Assembly (NCBI RefSeq): GCF_900215575.1
Contig: NZ_OBEJ01000004.1
Span: 79,082 to 143,081 of the forward strand
Reading direction: 5' to 3'
DNA from: Natronoarchaeum philippinense
GTDB taxonomy: Archaea; Halobacteriota; Halobacteria; Halobacteriales; Natronoarchaeaceae
Length of the DNA stretch: 64,000 nucleotides
Below the pieces are notes generated by a model, which saw only the letters and a list, made by a program, of their open reading frames with translations, did not search any database and had not been told where the DNA came from. Made by a program: the position numbers and the translations under genes. Shown here one piece after another: positions 34,648-43,454 of this stretch (positions are counted from its first letter, which is position 1; each line of letters opens with the position of its first letter).

Positions 34648-34902
34648 CTACTTCTTCGATCGGCCCCAACTCATCGACTGCCGCTCGACTGTGAGAATCT
34701 TCTCTCGATCCGCGAGCCCGGCCTCGGCGATCATCTCGCGCTCGTAGCGCTGTCCGAGCATCCATGCCACGAGGAACCCGATCGCGAGCAGCAGATCCCA
34801 CGCCGGGACGAGCGCGCGGAGCGGTCGAAACAGTGCAACGGCGACGAACGCGGTCAGCACGAGCATATGGACGATGCGTCGTCCGAGGAGGCGATTTGCC
34901 AT
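34648..34902 (-). CDS. Small membrane protein
   Basis: An 84-residue protein with two membrane helices (about 12-28 and 35-52: VHMLVLTAFVAVALF and WDLLLAIGFLVAWMLGQ) and a charged cytoplasmic tail (YEREMIAEAGLADREKILTVERQ). It is encoded against the direction of the transporter genes, between the binding protein and the first permease. No family is recognised. The haloarchaeal composition and clean topology make it likely to be real. It splits the importer into two transcription units on the plus strand. Confidence 0.6.
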   Translation of the reverse strand: MANRLLGRRIVHMLVLTAFVAVALFRPLRALVPAWDLLLAIGFLVAWMLGQRYEREMIAEAGLADREKILTVERQSMSWGRSKK

Positions 34903-35053
34903 GATACAGTTCCAGACGGGCTACCAGTCCGATAAGTGTTCTCCCCGGTCGCTGCGGTACTGGTGCTGGTTTCTCTCTCCCCTAGCAATTTCCACGGGCC
35001 GATGTGCTGACTGTCCGCTTTCCGGAGCGGTATTCTAAACGGTTGTCCCACAT

Positions 35054-35061
35054 CTTTTTAT
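35054..35061 (+). promoter_or_regulatory. TATA box of the permease operon
   Basis: CTTTTTATG at 35054-35062 is 27-35 bases before the ATG at 35089, indicating that the permease and ATPase genes have their own promoter, separate from the binding-protein gene. Confidence 0.5.
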
Positions 35062-35088
35062 GCCATGAGTATCTTTTAGCTCCCAAGC

Positions 35089-36111
35089 ATGGGATACCTG
35101 CGCAACCGGTTGATACAGGCATTCGTAACTTTATTTAGTATAGTGACAATCGGATTTATTTTTATCCGATTGATGCCCGGTGGGCCGGAGGACTACCTCC
35201 GGTCGAACATCCGCAACAATCCACAGCGGTACGGCCTCGAGCCTCGCCCGACGCCGCAGGAGATCCAACGCGTTCTCAACGACATCCTGATCACGCCGCC
35301 GGACGAACCGCTCTGGGAACTGTACATCGACTACATGACCGGCGTCGTGCAGGGCGACTTCGGCATCTCGTACGTCGTCGAGCCCGGCGCACCGGTGATG
35401 CAACTGATCGCCGAGGCGGCGCCGTGGACCATCTTCCTGTCGTCGATCTCGATGGTCTACGGGCTGTTCGTCGGGATCATCCTCGGCACGGTCATGGCCT
35501 ACTACGAGGGCACGAAGTTCGACCTCGGGATGACCGCGTCGATGCTGTTCAACTCCGCCATCCCCTACTACGTCGCCGCAATCTTGCTGCTGTACCTGTT
35601 CGCCTACCAGTTCCAGTGGTTCCCCCGCGGCGGTCGGATGGCGCCGAACACGACGCCGGGCTTTAACCTCCCGTTCATACGCGGCGTGTTCTATCACGCC
35701 GCGTTGCCGAGCTTATCGATGATCGTCACCGGGTTCGGGGGTGGTGCCCTCGGGATGCGCGCGAACGCGATCCGCATCCTCGGCTCGGACTACATCCGGG
35801 TCGCCCGTCTGCGTGGGCTCTCGGCGTACAAAATCTCGACGCGCTACCTCGGACGCAACGCCATCCTGCCGATGTACACGGGCATCGTCATCGGGATCGG
35901 CGGCATCCTCGGCGGCTCGGTCATCTTGGAGACGATCTTCTCGTACTCCGGGATGGGGCTGTTGATGTTCGAGGCGACAGTCGCTCGGGACTTCCCGCTC
36001 CTGACGGCCAACATCGTCATCGGGACGCTGTTTTTCGTCGTCGGGACGCTGGTCGCGGACTTCACGTACGCGCTGATCGACCCGCGCGCAGAGCAGTCGA
36101 GCATGGGGTGA
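35089..36111 (+). CDS. ABC transporter permease (DppB/OppB type)
   Basis: A 340-residue inner-membrane permease with about six helices. Family signatures: LRNRLIQAFVTLFSIVTIGFIFIRLMPGGPEDYL at the N-terminus and the EAA-loop-type segment DYIRVARLRGLSAYKISTRYLGRNAILP in the middle, which contacts the ATPases. The C-terminal LETIFSYSGMGLLMFEA, FPLLTANIVIG and YALIDPRA blocks are typical. It pairs with the permease that starts six bases downstream of its stop codon. Confidence 0.95.
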   Translation: MGYLRNRLIQAFVTLFSIVTIGFIFIRLMPGGPEDYLRSNIRNNPQRYGLEPRPTPQEIQRVLNDILITPPDEPLWELYIDYMTGVVQGDFGISYVVEPGAPVMQLIAEAAPWTIFLSSISMVYGLFVGIILGTVMAYYEGTKFDLGMTASMLFNSAIPYYVAAILLLYLFAYQFQWFPRGGRMAPNTTPGFNLPFIRGVFYHAALPSLSMIVTGFGGGALGMRANAIRILGSDYIRVARLRGLSAYKISTRYLGRNAILPMYTGIVIGIGGILGGSVILETIFSYSGMGLLMFEATVARDFPLLTANIVIGTLFFVVGTLVADFTYALIDPRAEQSSMG

Positions 36112-36117
36112 CCTCGT

Positions 36118-37170
36118 ATGGGAACTGACGACACGACGTACGACGGCGAAGAATCGTCACCGTTCACGTCACAGGCCGAATACGATGCGACGGCGGCCGA
36201 CGTGTTCGAGGAACTGATCGAGGTCTGGGTGGTCGCGCCGATGAAGGTGATCTGGAACGACATCCGGGGCCGCTTTGGCATCCTGATCATCGCCATCTAC
36301 CTCCTGATGGGGACCGTCGGCGTCGCGTTCTGGCCGACGCCGAGTCTGAGTCAGGCGCCGCGACTCGTCCAGCCGTTCGAGAACATGCGCTACCCGCTGG
36401 GGACCGACGCGTTCGGGCAGGATCTGCTCGGACTGATGATCCACTCGACCCCGGCGATGCTCAAGATGATCCTCTCGGGCGCCATCTTCGGCGGCGTCAT
36501 GGGCATCGCGGTCGGGCTGGTTGCCGGCTACATGGGTGGCACCGTCGACAAGGTTCTGATGACGGTGACGGACACCTTCGGGTCGATTCCCGGCCTGCCG
36601 CTCCTGTTGATTCTGGTCGCCCTGATCGAACCGACCAACCCGTGGCTCGTCGGGATCGTTCTGAACATTCAGGGCTGGGCGGGCGGCTCGCGTGGCATTC
36701 GCGGCCAGACACTCGCGCTCCGGAACAAGGAGTACGTCGAGGCGTCCCGATCGATGGGGCAATCGACCTCGAACGTCCTGTTCAAGGAGATTCTTCCCGA
36801 GTTGATGCCGATGATCGTCATCGGATTCCTCGGCGGCGCAACCAGCATCATCTCGGCGTCCGTCGGGCTGTACTTCCTCGGGATCCTGCCCTACTCGACG
36901 CAGAACTGGGGCGTCGTCCTGAATCAGGCGTACATGCAGTCGGGGGCGCTGTACTCGCTGGAGGCGGCCCACTGGCTGCTGGTGCCCCTGTTTACGATCA
37001 CGTTCCTCAACTTCGGGTTCGTGTTGCTGGCACAGTCTCTCGACCAGGTGTTCAACCCTCGCGTTCGCGCCCGTCACGAAGCGCGCAAGCAAAGCGCCGA
37101 CGACGGTCCGCAAGGCCCGCAGAACGACGAGTTCGCCGACGACGCGGCGACTCAAGTCGGGGTGCAGTAA
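36118..37170 (+). CDS. ABC transporter permease (DppC/OppC type)
   Basis: A 350-residue permease with an extended soluble N-terminus (about 50 residues) before the first helix (FGILIIAIYLLMGTVGVAFW). DppC signatures: YPLGTDAFGQDLLGLMIHSTP, the EAA loop GSRGIRGQTLALRNKEYVEASRSMGQSTSNVLFKEILPELMP, and LPYSTQNWGVVL near the C-terminus. The C-terminal 45 residues are charged and acidic. It forms a heterodimeric channel with the preceding permease. The gaps to both neighbours are 6 and 10 bases, so these are one operon. Confidence 0.95.
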   Translation: MGTDDTTYDGEESSPFTSQAEYDATAADVFEELIEVWVVAPMKVIWNDIRGRFGILIIAIYLLMGTVGVAFWPTPSLSQAPRLVQPFENMRYPLGTDAFGQDLLGLMIHSTPAMLKMILSGAIFGGVMGIAVGLVAGYMGGTVDKVLMTVTDTFGSIPGLPLLLILVALIEPTNPWLVGIVLNIQGWAGGSRGIRGQTLALRNKEYVEASRSMGQSTSNVLFKEILPELMPMIVIGFLGGATSIISASVGLYFLGILPYSTQNWGVVLNQAYMQSGALYSLEAAHWLLVPLFTITFLNFGFVLLAQSLDQVFNPRVRARHEARKQSADDGPQGPQNDEFADDAATQVGVQ

Positions 37171-37180
37171 CTGATCAACA

Positions 37181-38242
37181 ATGTTCGAAGCAACTGAAGC
37201 GACCACGGCCGAACCGACATCGAACGAAGACCCGATCATCGAGATCCGCAACGCGCACGTCACCTTCGACATGAGCCGCGGACAGGCGCGCGTGCTCAAC
37301 GACATCGACATGGACATCTACCGCGGCGAGACGCTCGGCGTCGCCGGCGAGAGCGGCTGTGGCAAGTCCATGTTCGCCTCCGCGTTGCTCGATGCCGTTC
37401 GTGATCCCGGACAGCTCCACGGCGAGATCACGTACTACCCCGACGAGGGAGAACCGGTCGACATCCTCGATCTCGCAAAAGGCGACATGGACCGCATCCG
37501 CTGGCAGGAGATCGCCATGGTGTTCCAAGGGGCGATGAGCTCGTTCAATCCGACGACGACGATCCGCGCGCACTTCGAGGAGACCCTCGCAGCGCACAAC
37601 GAGGATAAAGACGAGGGCATGGAGCGCGCCCGACAGCTCATGCGCGATCTCAACCTCGAACCGGATCGTATCCTCGATTCCCACCAGCACGAACTGAGCG
37701 GCGGGCAGCGCCAGCGCGCCCTGATCGCGTTGAGTCTGGTCTTGGAACCGGAAGTGCTCGTCCTCGACGAGCCGACCGCCTCGCTGGACTTGCTCATGCA
37801 GCGGACGATCCTCCGCTTGCTCCACGAGGTCAAAGAGAAGTACGACCTGACGCTCGTGCTCATCAGCCACGACCTGCCGGTCATCTCCGGCTTCGCTGAC
37901 CGACTCGGCGTGATGTACGGCTTCGAGTTCGTCGAGTTCGGCGAGACGACCGACGTGATGTACAACGCAGCCCACCCCTACACCCGATCGCTGCTTCGCG
38001 CGACGCCGAACCTCGACATGCCGATCGAGGACATCGTCACGGTCGAGGGGACGAGTCCCGATCCGGTGAACATCCCGTCTGGCTGTCCGTACCACCCGCG
38101 GTGTCCGGTCGCCGACGATCGCTGCGAGATCGAGAAGCCGGACATGAGCGACCTCGACGAACCCGGCCACGAGGCCGCGTGCTTCTACACCGATCAGGCG
38201 AAAACGTCGATTCCCGTCACCTTCGGAGGTGAAGACCAATGA
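37181..38242 (+). CDS. ABC transporter ATP-binding protein (DppD/OppD type)
   Basis: A 353-residue ATPase. Walker A GESGCGKS at 56-63, signature LSGGQRQR, Walker B VLVLDEPTASLD, and H-loop ISHDLPVISG. The C-terminal oligopeptide-transporter extension carries the cysteine cluster CPYHPRC...C expected for DppD/OppD (a putative Fe-S site in this family). The stop codon overlaps the next ATPase start (ATGA at 38239-38242), so the pair is translationally coupled. Confidence 0.95.
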   Translation: MFEATEATTAEPTSNEDPIIEIRNAHVTFDMSRGQARVLNDIDMDIYRGETLGVAGESGCGKSMFASALLDAVRDPGQLHGEITYYPDEGEPVDILDLAKGDMDRIRWQEIAMVFQGAMSSFNPTTTIRAHFEETLAAHNEDKDEGMERARQLMRDLNLEPDRILDSHQHELSGGQRQRALIALSLVLEPEVLVLDEPTASLDLLMQRTILRLLHEVKEKYDLTLVLISHDLPVISGFADRLGVMYGFEFVEFGETTDVMYNAAHPYTRSLLRATPNLDMPIEDIVTVEGTSPDPVNIPSGCPYHPRCPVADDRCEIEKPDMSDLDEPGHEAACFYTDQAKTSIPVTFGGEDQ

Positions 38243-39372
38243 GCAAGACTGTCGACGACCCGCTCCTCTCGCTGGAGGATGTCAGCGTCGAGTTCAAGGA
38301 CGAACCGCTCATCGAACAGGCCCTACCCGATAACATCGTCGAGCGCTTCGGACTGGGCGAGTCGCCGGTCAAGGCCCTCGACGACGTTACCGTCGAACTC
38401 GCCGAGGAGGACGCGCTCGTGCTGGTCGGCGAGAGCGGCAGCGGCAAATCCACGCTCGGCCGGACGGCGATCGGCCTGCAGGAATCGACCGAGGGGTCGG
38501 TCAAGTACGACGGGTACGACATCGACGCCGTTCGCGAGGGCGAACACGCCGGCGAGGTCTATTTCGAGGACATTCGCCGTGCGCTCCAGATCGTCCATCA
38601 GGACCCCGGGTCTGCGCTGAATCCCTACCGGACGGTCAAGTCGACGCTGTCCCAGCCGCTCAAGCTCTGGTACCCCGACCTCGACCTGAACGACAGGCGA
38701 GAACGCATCCGCCGGATGCTACAGACCACCGGTATCACGCCCGCAGAGGAGTACATGGAGCGATACCCCCACGAGCTCAGCGGCGGCGAGCAACAGCGCG
38801 TCGCCATTATCCGTGCGATGCTCGTCGAGCCAGACGTAATCCTGCTCGACGAGGTCGTCAGCGCGCTCGACGTGTCGCTCCGAGTCGACGTCATGGACCT
38901 GCTGTTGGAACTGCAGGACATGTTCGGCACCTCCTACATCTTCATCTCGCACAACCTCACGAACGCGCGGTACTTCGCCGACAAGGCCGACGGACGGGTC
39001 GCGGTGATGTACCTCGGAAACATCGTCGAGATCGGGAGCGTCGAGGAGGTAATCGGCGATCCGAGCCATCCCTACACCAAGATCCTGAAGTGGGCGTCGC
39101 TCCCGCTCGATCCGATGGAGGGACGCGAGACGATTCCCGAGGAATCACCGATCATGATGGAAGACCCGCCGGATCCAGCCGACCCGCCAAGCGGCTGTCC
39201 GTTCCACGAGGCCTGTCCGAAAGCCCGTGAGGCCTGCCGGAACGAGGAGCCGGAACTGCTCTCGGCAGACGACGACACTGACCGCCTCGTGTCCTGCTTC
39301 CGCGAAGATGAGCACCACGAGTACTGGAACAGCGAACCGATCCACGACGAGGAACGGGACATCCCGCTGTAA
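38239..39372 (+). CDS. ABC transporter ATP-binding protein (DppF/OppF type)
   Basis: A 377-residue ATPase. Walker A GESGSGKS at 64-71, signature LSGGEQQR, Walker B VILLDEVVSALD, H-loop ISHNLTNARYFADK. The C-terminus again has the cysteine-rich CPFHEACPKAREAC motif. The Walker B region reads DEVVSALDVSL in place of the common DEPTSALD, a conservative change that keeps the catalytic Glu. It completes the importer of binding protein, two permeases and two ATPases. Confidence 0.95.
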   Translation: MSKTVDDPLLSLEDVSVEFKDEPLIEQALPDNIVERFGLGESPVKALDDVTVELAEEDALVLVGESGSGKSTLGRTAIGLQESTEGSVKYDGYDIDAVREGEHAGEVYFEDIRRALQIVHQDPGSALNPYRTVKSTLSQPLKLWYPDLDLNDRRERIRRMLQTTGITPAEEYMERYPHELSGGEQQRVAIIRAMLVEPDVILLDEVVSALDVSLRVDVMDLLLELQDMFGTSYIFISHNLTNARYFADKADGRVAVMYLGNIVEIGSVEEVIGDPSHPYTKILKWASLPLDPMEGRETIPEESPIMMEDPPDPADPPSGCPFHEACPKAREACRNEEPELLSADDDTDRLVSCFREDEHHEYWNSEPIHDEERDIPL

Positions 39373-39397
39373 CGACTGACACACCTACACTACAACA

Positions 39398-39664
39398 ATG
39401 CTAGAATACACCCGACGCGCGATTGCGAGCCGATTCGACCACCCGATCTTCGCGCTGATGTACATCATCGCCGTCCTGCTGGCGGCGTCCGGAGCGACCG
39501 TGCAAGCGATGATCCGGGCCGGCATGTCCGACTGGGCTCTCGGTGCCGGATTCTTCGGCGTGTTCGCCGTCTTTTTCGCGCTCATCGGAACGATCTGCTA
39601 CGCGCTCTTGTTCCTCGTCAAGGGCGTCTCGATCGCCCGCGACCGGATGGGCCCGGCGTCCTAA
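39398..39664 (+). CDS. Small membrane protein at the end of the importer operon
   Basis: An 88-residue protein with two hydrophobic helices (about 18-38 FALMYIIAVLLAASGATVQAM and about 46-75 ALGAGFFGVFAVFFALIGTICYALLFLV) and a short basic/Arg-rich tail. It starts 25 bases after the DppF stop and reads in the same direction, so it is probably in the same operon. No named family is recognised. It may be an accessory subunit or a membrane protein of unrelated role. Confidence 0.7.
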   Translation: MLEYTRRAIASRFDHPIFALMYIIAVLLAASGATVQAMIRAGMSDWALGAGFFGVFAVFFALIGTICYALLFLVKGVSIARDRMGPAS

Positions 39665-39768
39665 TCGGCCGCGACCGCCCCCGGAATTCTGCCCTTTGTC
39701 GCATCGCCACACCGTAGCTATTCCGCGGTTGCAAAGCATTTATTACTAACAACCGAGCAGGTACCCCC

Positions 39769-40419
39769 ATGGTCGGAATCGGACTCGGAGCCCAGGAATC
39801 GCTGATTCAGCGCCGGGTGGACCGACGCGGAGCCGCACTGGAGGCGATCGTCGTCATCCTCTGTGGCCTGCTCGGTGCCGCCGGGTTTGCGTACTTCGCG
39901 CTGGAAATGTACTCGGCGCTCGAAGCGCCGCTGCCGTACACGAACTACACGCTGATCGGGATCGTTCTCGGCCCGATGCTCACCGTCTTCGGCATCTGGG
40001 TGCTGTACACCGTTGCGGCCCATCTGGTCGCTAACTTCCTCGGCGGCCGCGGACCTATTAGCCGCGCGCTGCGTGTCACCGGCTGGGCGATCATGCCGAT
40101 CGGCGTCTGGATGCTGCTCCGATCGATCGTCATCGTCGCGCTGTTCTACAGCGTCGACTTCCCGCCGAGCCCCGAGGGAATCTCCCCGGAAGCACAGGTT
40201 CAAAACGTCATGGAACTCGGTCTGGAGAGCCCGGCGTACTTTGCGACCTTCCTCGTTGGGCTGGTGTTCGTCGCGTGGAGTTGGCGGCTGCTCGCCGTCG
40301 GCATCGAGAACGCAAAGGAAGTCTCACGGGACAAGGCCCGCAAGATCGCGGCGGTGCCGGCCGTCATCGTCGGCCTCTACCTGCTCCAGTCCGGGCTTCA
40401 GTGGTGGACGCCGTTCTGA
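39769..40419 (+). CDS. YIP1-family-like multispanning membrane protein
   Basis: A 216-residue integral membrane protein with five likely helices (about 25-45, 61-84, 98-123, 145-168, 180-205). The arrangement, and the block LGGRGPISRALRVTGWAIMPIGVWMLLRSIVIVALFYSVD, resemble archaeal YIP1-family proteins (Yip1 domain, PF04893). Function in archaea is unknown. It lies 105 bases downstream of the small membrane protein and likely has its own promoter (TTTATTACTAAC at 39738-39749, about 25 bases upstream). Confidence 0.65.
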   Translation: MVGIGLGAQESLIQRRVDRRGAALEAIVVILCGLLGAAGFAYFALEMYSALEAPLPYTNYTLIGIVLGPMLTVFGIWVLYTVAAHLVANFLGGRGPISRALRVTGWAIMPIGVWMLLRSIVIVALFYSVDFPPSPEGISPEAQVQNVMELGLESPAYFATFLVGLVFVAWSWRLLAVGIENAKEVSRDKARKIAAVPAVIVGLYLLQSGLQWWTPF

Positions 40420-40514
40420 TCCGTGGCGATGCCACGCCGCTTTGCTTCCGCTGTGCTGTCGATCGGCGTCCCCGAGCGGGAAAGCTTTAGGGCGATCCGG
40501 CGGGACCGGCAACC

Positions 40515-40718
40515 ATGAACCGGAACTTCTGGAAGGGGATGCTCATCGCCTGCGTGCTGATGCTGCTGTTGCTCGCTGTCTCCGTTCCGTTTCTCGAACC
40601 CGGATCGGCGACGTTCGTCGTCCTCCAGTTGGCGGCGATCCATCTCGTCGTCGCCATGGGGATGATCAGCGCGCTGCTGTACTTCGAGTGGGACCCCTTC
40701 GAGCCGTTCCGTCCCTGA
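40515..40718 (+). CDS. Small two-helix membrane protein
   Basis: A 67-residue protein with two membrane helices (MLIACVLMLLLLAVSVPFL and VLQLAAIHLVVAMGMISALLYF). AAGCTTTAGGGCG about 25 bases upstream (40481-40493) may serve as its promoter. Third of a run of small membrane genes after the importer. The family is not identified. Confidence 0.65.
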   Translation: MNRNFWKGMLIACVLMLLLLAVSVPFLEPGSATFVVLQLAAIHLVVAMGMISALLYFEWDPFEPFRP

Positions 40719-40797
40719 GACGACGCTCGCGTCGGCCGCTTTTTCGGTGCTGGACGATAGTTTGAAGCGTCCCCACGGCAAACGAACGGACGTTCAA

Positions 40798-41316
40798 ATG
40801 GGCGCGTTCGAACTGCTCTCGCGGCTGGTCCGACGGCCGCTCGACCGCTCCGAGTCCGCCTCGATCCCCGAGGCAACAGTTCGTACCGCGGAGCGTGCCC
40901 GCGGCGAGACGGTCACGCCCGCGGTGCTGGCCAACGCGACGGGCCGCTCGGACCGTGCGATCACGGAGTATCTGGCCGACGACGAACAGCCCGAGTACGT
41001 GTTTCAGGGGAATCGACTGCTGATCAGCGACGGCGAGGACACGGAGACGAAGTACCCGACGCGGGATACGCAGGTCGTCGTCACCGATCGACGCGTCCTG
41101 ATAGTCTTCGGTGGGCAACTCTCAGACGAACTCTGGGAGACGCCGCTCGAGGACGTACAGTACGCGTATCTCGACGACGAGTCGTGGAAACGCCACCTGA
41201 TCGTCGAGGCCAACCGGGACGACAGCCCGATGACGTTCTACGTCGATGTCACCCTCGAATCGAACGTCGACGAGGTTCGAGCCGGCGCCGAGTACGTCCG
41301 CGAGCGGAGCGAGTGA
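40798..41316 (+). CDS. PH-domain-like (bacterial PH domain) protein
   Basis: A 172-residue acidic protein. Residues about 1-65 are a helical N-terminus. Residues about 65-170 form a beta-rich block of the kind seen in bacterial PH-domain (bPH) proteins: YVFQGNRLLISD, TQVVVTDRRVLIVFGGQ, ETPLEDVQYAYLDDESWKRHLIVEA, FYVDVTLESNVDEVRAGAEYV. Such stand-alone bPH proteins are often of unknown role. It precedes the second solute-binding protein, and no functional link is shown. The ATG at 40798 is used because the frame upstream has no haloarchaeal coding character. Confidence 0.65.
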   Translation: MGAFELLSRLVRRPLDRSESASIPEATVRTAERARGETVTPAVLANATGRSDRAITEYLADDEQPEYVFQGNRLLISDGEDTETKYPTRDTQVVVTDRRVLIVFGGQLSDELWETPLEDVQYAYLDDESWKRHLIVEANRDDSPMTFYVDVTLESNVDEVRAGAEYVRERSE

Positions 41317-41404
41317 CGCTCGCATCTACAGCGCTGCAGGCAGCCGATCTCGGCGCCTCCTCCGAGAACAAGGCTTATTTCGATTCCGACGTTCCTGTCG
41401 AACT

Positions 41405-43423
41405 ATGAACGGCGCCCCCGAACGCACGCCCACGGCTCGCGGCGAGTGCTCCGCCGGCCGCCGGGGTTTCTTGGCTGGACTCGCGTCAGGGGGTGCCCTC
41501 GCGCTATCCGGGTGCTCGGAACTCATCGGCGAGCGGAACGCCGAACTCTCGGTCGATGTCGAGGGACGGGCTTGGGTCACGAGCTTCGAAGGCAGGCTCG
41601 CCGACCGGCAACTCGTACAGCCGACGGGACTACTCGCTGCGTTTGCCAATGATATTGGATTCGGGCTCGGTCCCGAACCGGGAGCATCGTCGCCCGTCCT
41701 CGCCGATGAGCACGCGGAGACGCCGTCGACCGTCTCGATGACGCTCCGTCCCGATCTGGAGTGGAGCAACGGCGACCCGCTCACCGCCGCTGATGTGGGC
41801 CGGTGGGCGTATATGCTCCGAGCCGGGGCGTCCGGACTCGCTCCAGTCCCCCAGATCAAGTCAGGGGAGCGGCGTCCGCAGTCGCCGTGGGAGGCCGTCA
41901 CCGATGTCCGGTGGGACGACAGGACGATCACGCTCGAGGGCCGGTTCGACGCCGTCACCAGTCCGCTGTACGCGCTGAACGCGCAGATCGGCGCTCGCCC
42001 TCGGGCGTACTACGACGGGCTCTGGAAGGAGTTCGTCGCCGCCTTCGACGACCGGCCGTGGGAGGACGCCGACACGCGAGCGCGCGTCGCCTCGATCGTC
42101 GAGGGCGACCTCTGGACTCTCGGCGACGACCGGCTCCCCCCGGCCGGAATCAACTTGGAAGACGACTACGTTGGCACCGGCTTGGAGGCCGCCTACAGCG
42201 GTCTCTGGTACCCCTACCGAACGGACGGGAGCAATCTCCACTTCACCGTCAACGATTCGCACCCGTTCGCCGACCGCGTCTCCTACGACGAAGTCGTCTG
42301 GGCGTTTCGCGACGATCCGGACGCGCGACTGTACGATCTCCGCTCGGGATCGATCGACGGCGCCGTGCTCGACGACGTTTCTCAGCACGCCGTCGAGAGC
42401 GTCCCCGACGCGATCAGCTCGTTCGACGGGCCGGCGACGGGCGGGGCCGCGCTGCAGTTTAACCACACGACACACCACCTCGGCGAACGCGACGTTCGGG
42501 CGGCGATCGCCGCCGTCATCGACAGGAACAGCCTCGTCGAGGCGACGGTCGATGTCGGCGACGACGCCGTCGACATCCCCGGCGTCGATCTCCAGCACGA
42601 GCGCTGGGCACCGGCGAGCCTCCGGGATGTCTCCCGACCGTACGCCAGCGACCACGAGCGGGCACGAACCCTGCTCGAACGGGCCGGATTCGAGACGAAC
42701 GGCGGCGACTGGCATACGCCCGAGGGCACTCCGTTCGAGTTCACCGTGCTCACCGCCGATCCGGACCCGACGCTGGCACTGTCGATCGCACAGCAACTGC
42801 GCTCGTTCGGGATCGACGCCTCGATGAAGCGCGTCGAGGCGACGAGCTACCAGCAACTGCTCCGAACGGGCCAGTTCGCCGCCACGACATCGTCGTGGTC
42901 GAGCCCCAACGCCGCCGGCCTCCCACGCGCTCGCACTGGCGAGTACGTTCGATCGCTCGTCCGCGACGGTCGATTCCCCGAGTCTGCGTTTCTGGCGGCC
43001 GCGGTCGACGACGCCGTCGCCGAGAACGGCGGCCTGCGCTGGGTGTCGACCGGACCGTCTGCTGCTGACCGGCGGCTGGCGTTCGACTCGGCTGAGGCGC
43101 TGCGGGCCGTTACGGTCGATGCGCCGCCGATGGGCCAGCCCGATGGGACGCCGCGCGCGTGGCCGTATCTCTACCACGCCGTTCAGTCTGCGACGGCTGC
43201 CGATTCCTCTGACGCGATCGAGCACGCCAGAGCCTGCACGTGGGTGTACAACTACCAACTTCCGCGGCTGGAGCTTACGATTGACGTTCCGACGATCTTC
43301 CACGACACGTCCGAGTGGTCCGTTCCCCCAGCGGACGACCCGGCGTGGCGGTACGCCCGGCGCGATACCCAGCCCGGCGGTCTCTGGTCCGCACTCGGCT
43401 GGGGTCACGTCGACGCCGACTAG
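41405..43423 (+). CDS. Second ABC solute-binding lipoprotein (SBP family 5), no adjacent permease
   Basis: A 672-residue paralogue of the 32576-34576 binding protein. Tat-type signal GRRGFLAGLASGGALALSGC with lipobox Cys at about 37. Family-5 landmarks: VSMTLRPDLEWSNGDPLTAADVGRWAYML, DVRAAIAAVIDRNSLVEATV, ARTLLERAGFETNGGDWHTPEGTPFEFTVLT. Both proteins share a distinctive C-terminal block (W(I/V)YN..P...FH(N/D)TS(K/E)W.VPP). No permease or ATPase follows, so it may deliver another oligosaccharide to the 35089-39372 transporter. I chose the ATG at 41405, since the longer open frame would place the signal far from the N-terminus. Confidence 0.88.
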   Translation: MNGAPERTPTARGECSAGRRGFLAGLASGGALALSGCSELIGERNAELSVDVEGRAWVTSFEGRLADRQLVQPTGLLAAFANDIGFGLGPEPGASSPVLADEHAETPSTVSMTLRPDLEWSNGDPLTAADVGRWAYMLRAGASGLAPVPQIKSGERRPQSPWEAVTDVRWDDRTITLEGRFDAVTSPLYALNAQIGARPRAYYDGLWKEFVAAFDDRPWEDADTRARVASIVEGDLWTLGDDRLPPAGINLEDDYVGTGLEAAYSGLWYPYRTDGSNLHFTVNDSHPFADRVSYDEVVWAFRDDPDARLYDLRSGSIDGAVLDDVSQHAVESVPDAISSFDGPATGGAALQFNHTTHHLGERDVRAAIAAVIDRNSLVEATVDVGDDAVDIPGVDLQHERWAPASLRDVSRPYASDHERARTLLERAGFETNGGDWHTPEGTPFEFTVLTADPDPTLALSIAQQLRSFGIDASMKRVEATSYQQLLRTGQFAATTSSWSSPNAAGLPRARTGEYVRSLVRDGRFPESAFLAAAVDDAVAENGGLRWVSTGPSAADRRLAFDSAEALRAVTVDAPPMGQPDGTPRAWPYLYHAVQSATAADSSDAIEHARACTWVYNYQLPRLELTIDVPTIFHDTSEWSVPPADDPAWRYARRDTQPGGLWSALGWGHVDAD

Positions 43424-43454
43424 AAATCTCCCCGCTACTGCCCCGAGTCGACGC

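Noticed and set aside
32576..39372. Peptide importer
   Set aside because: The Dpp/Opp names reflect family only; the surrounding glycosidases and the exported glucanase make oligosaccharide uptake more likely, though peptides cannot be excluded.
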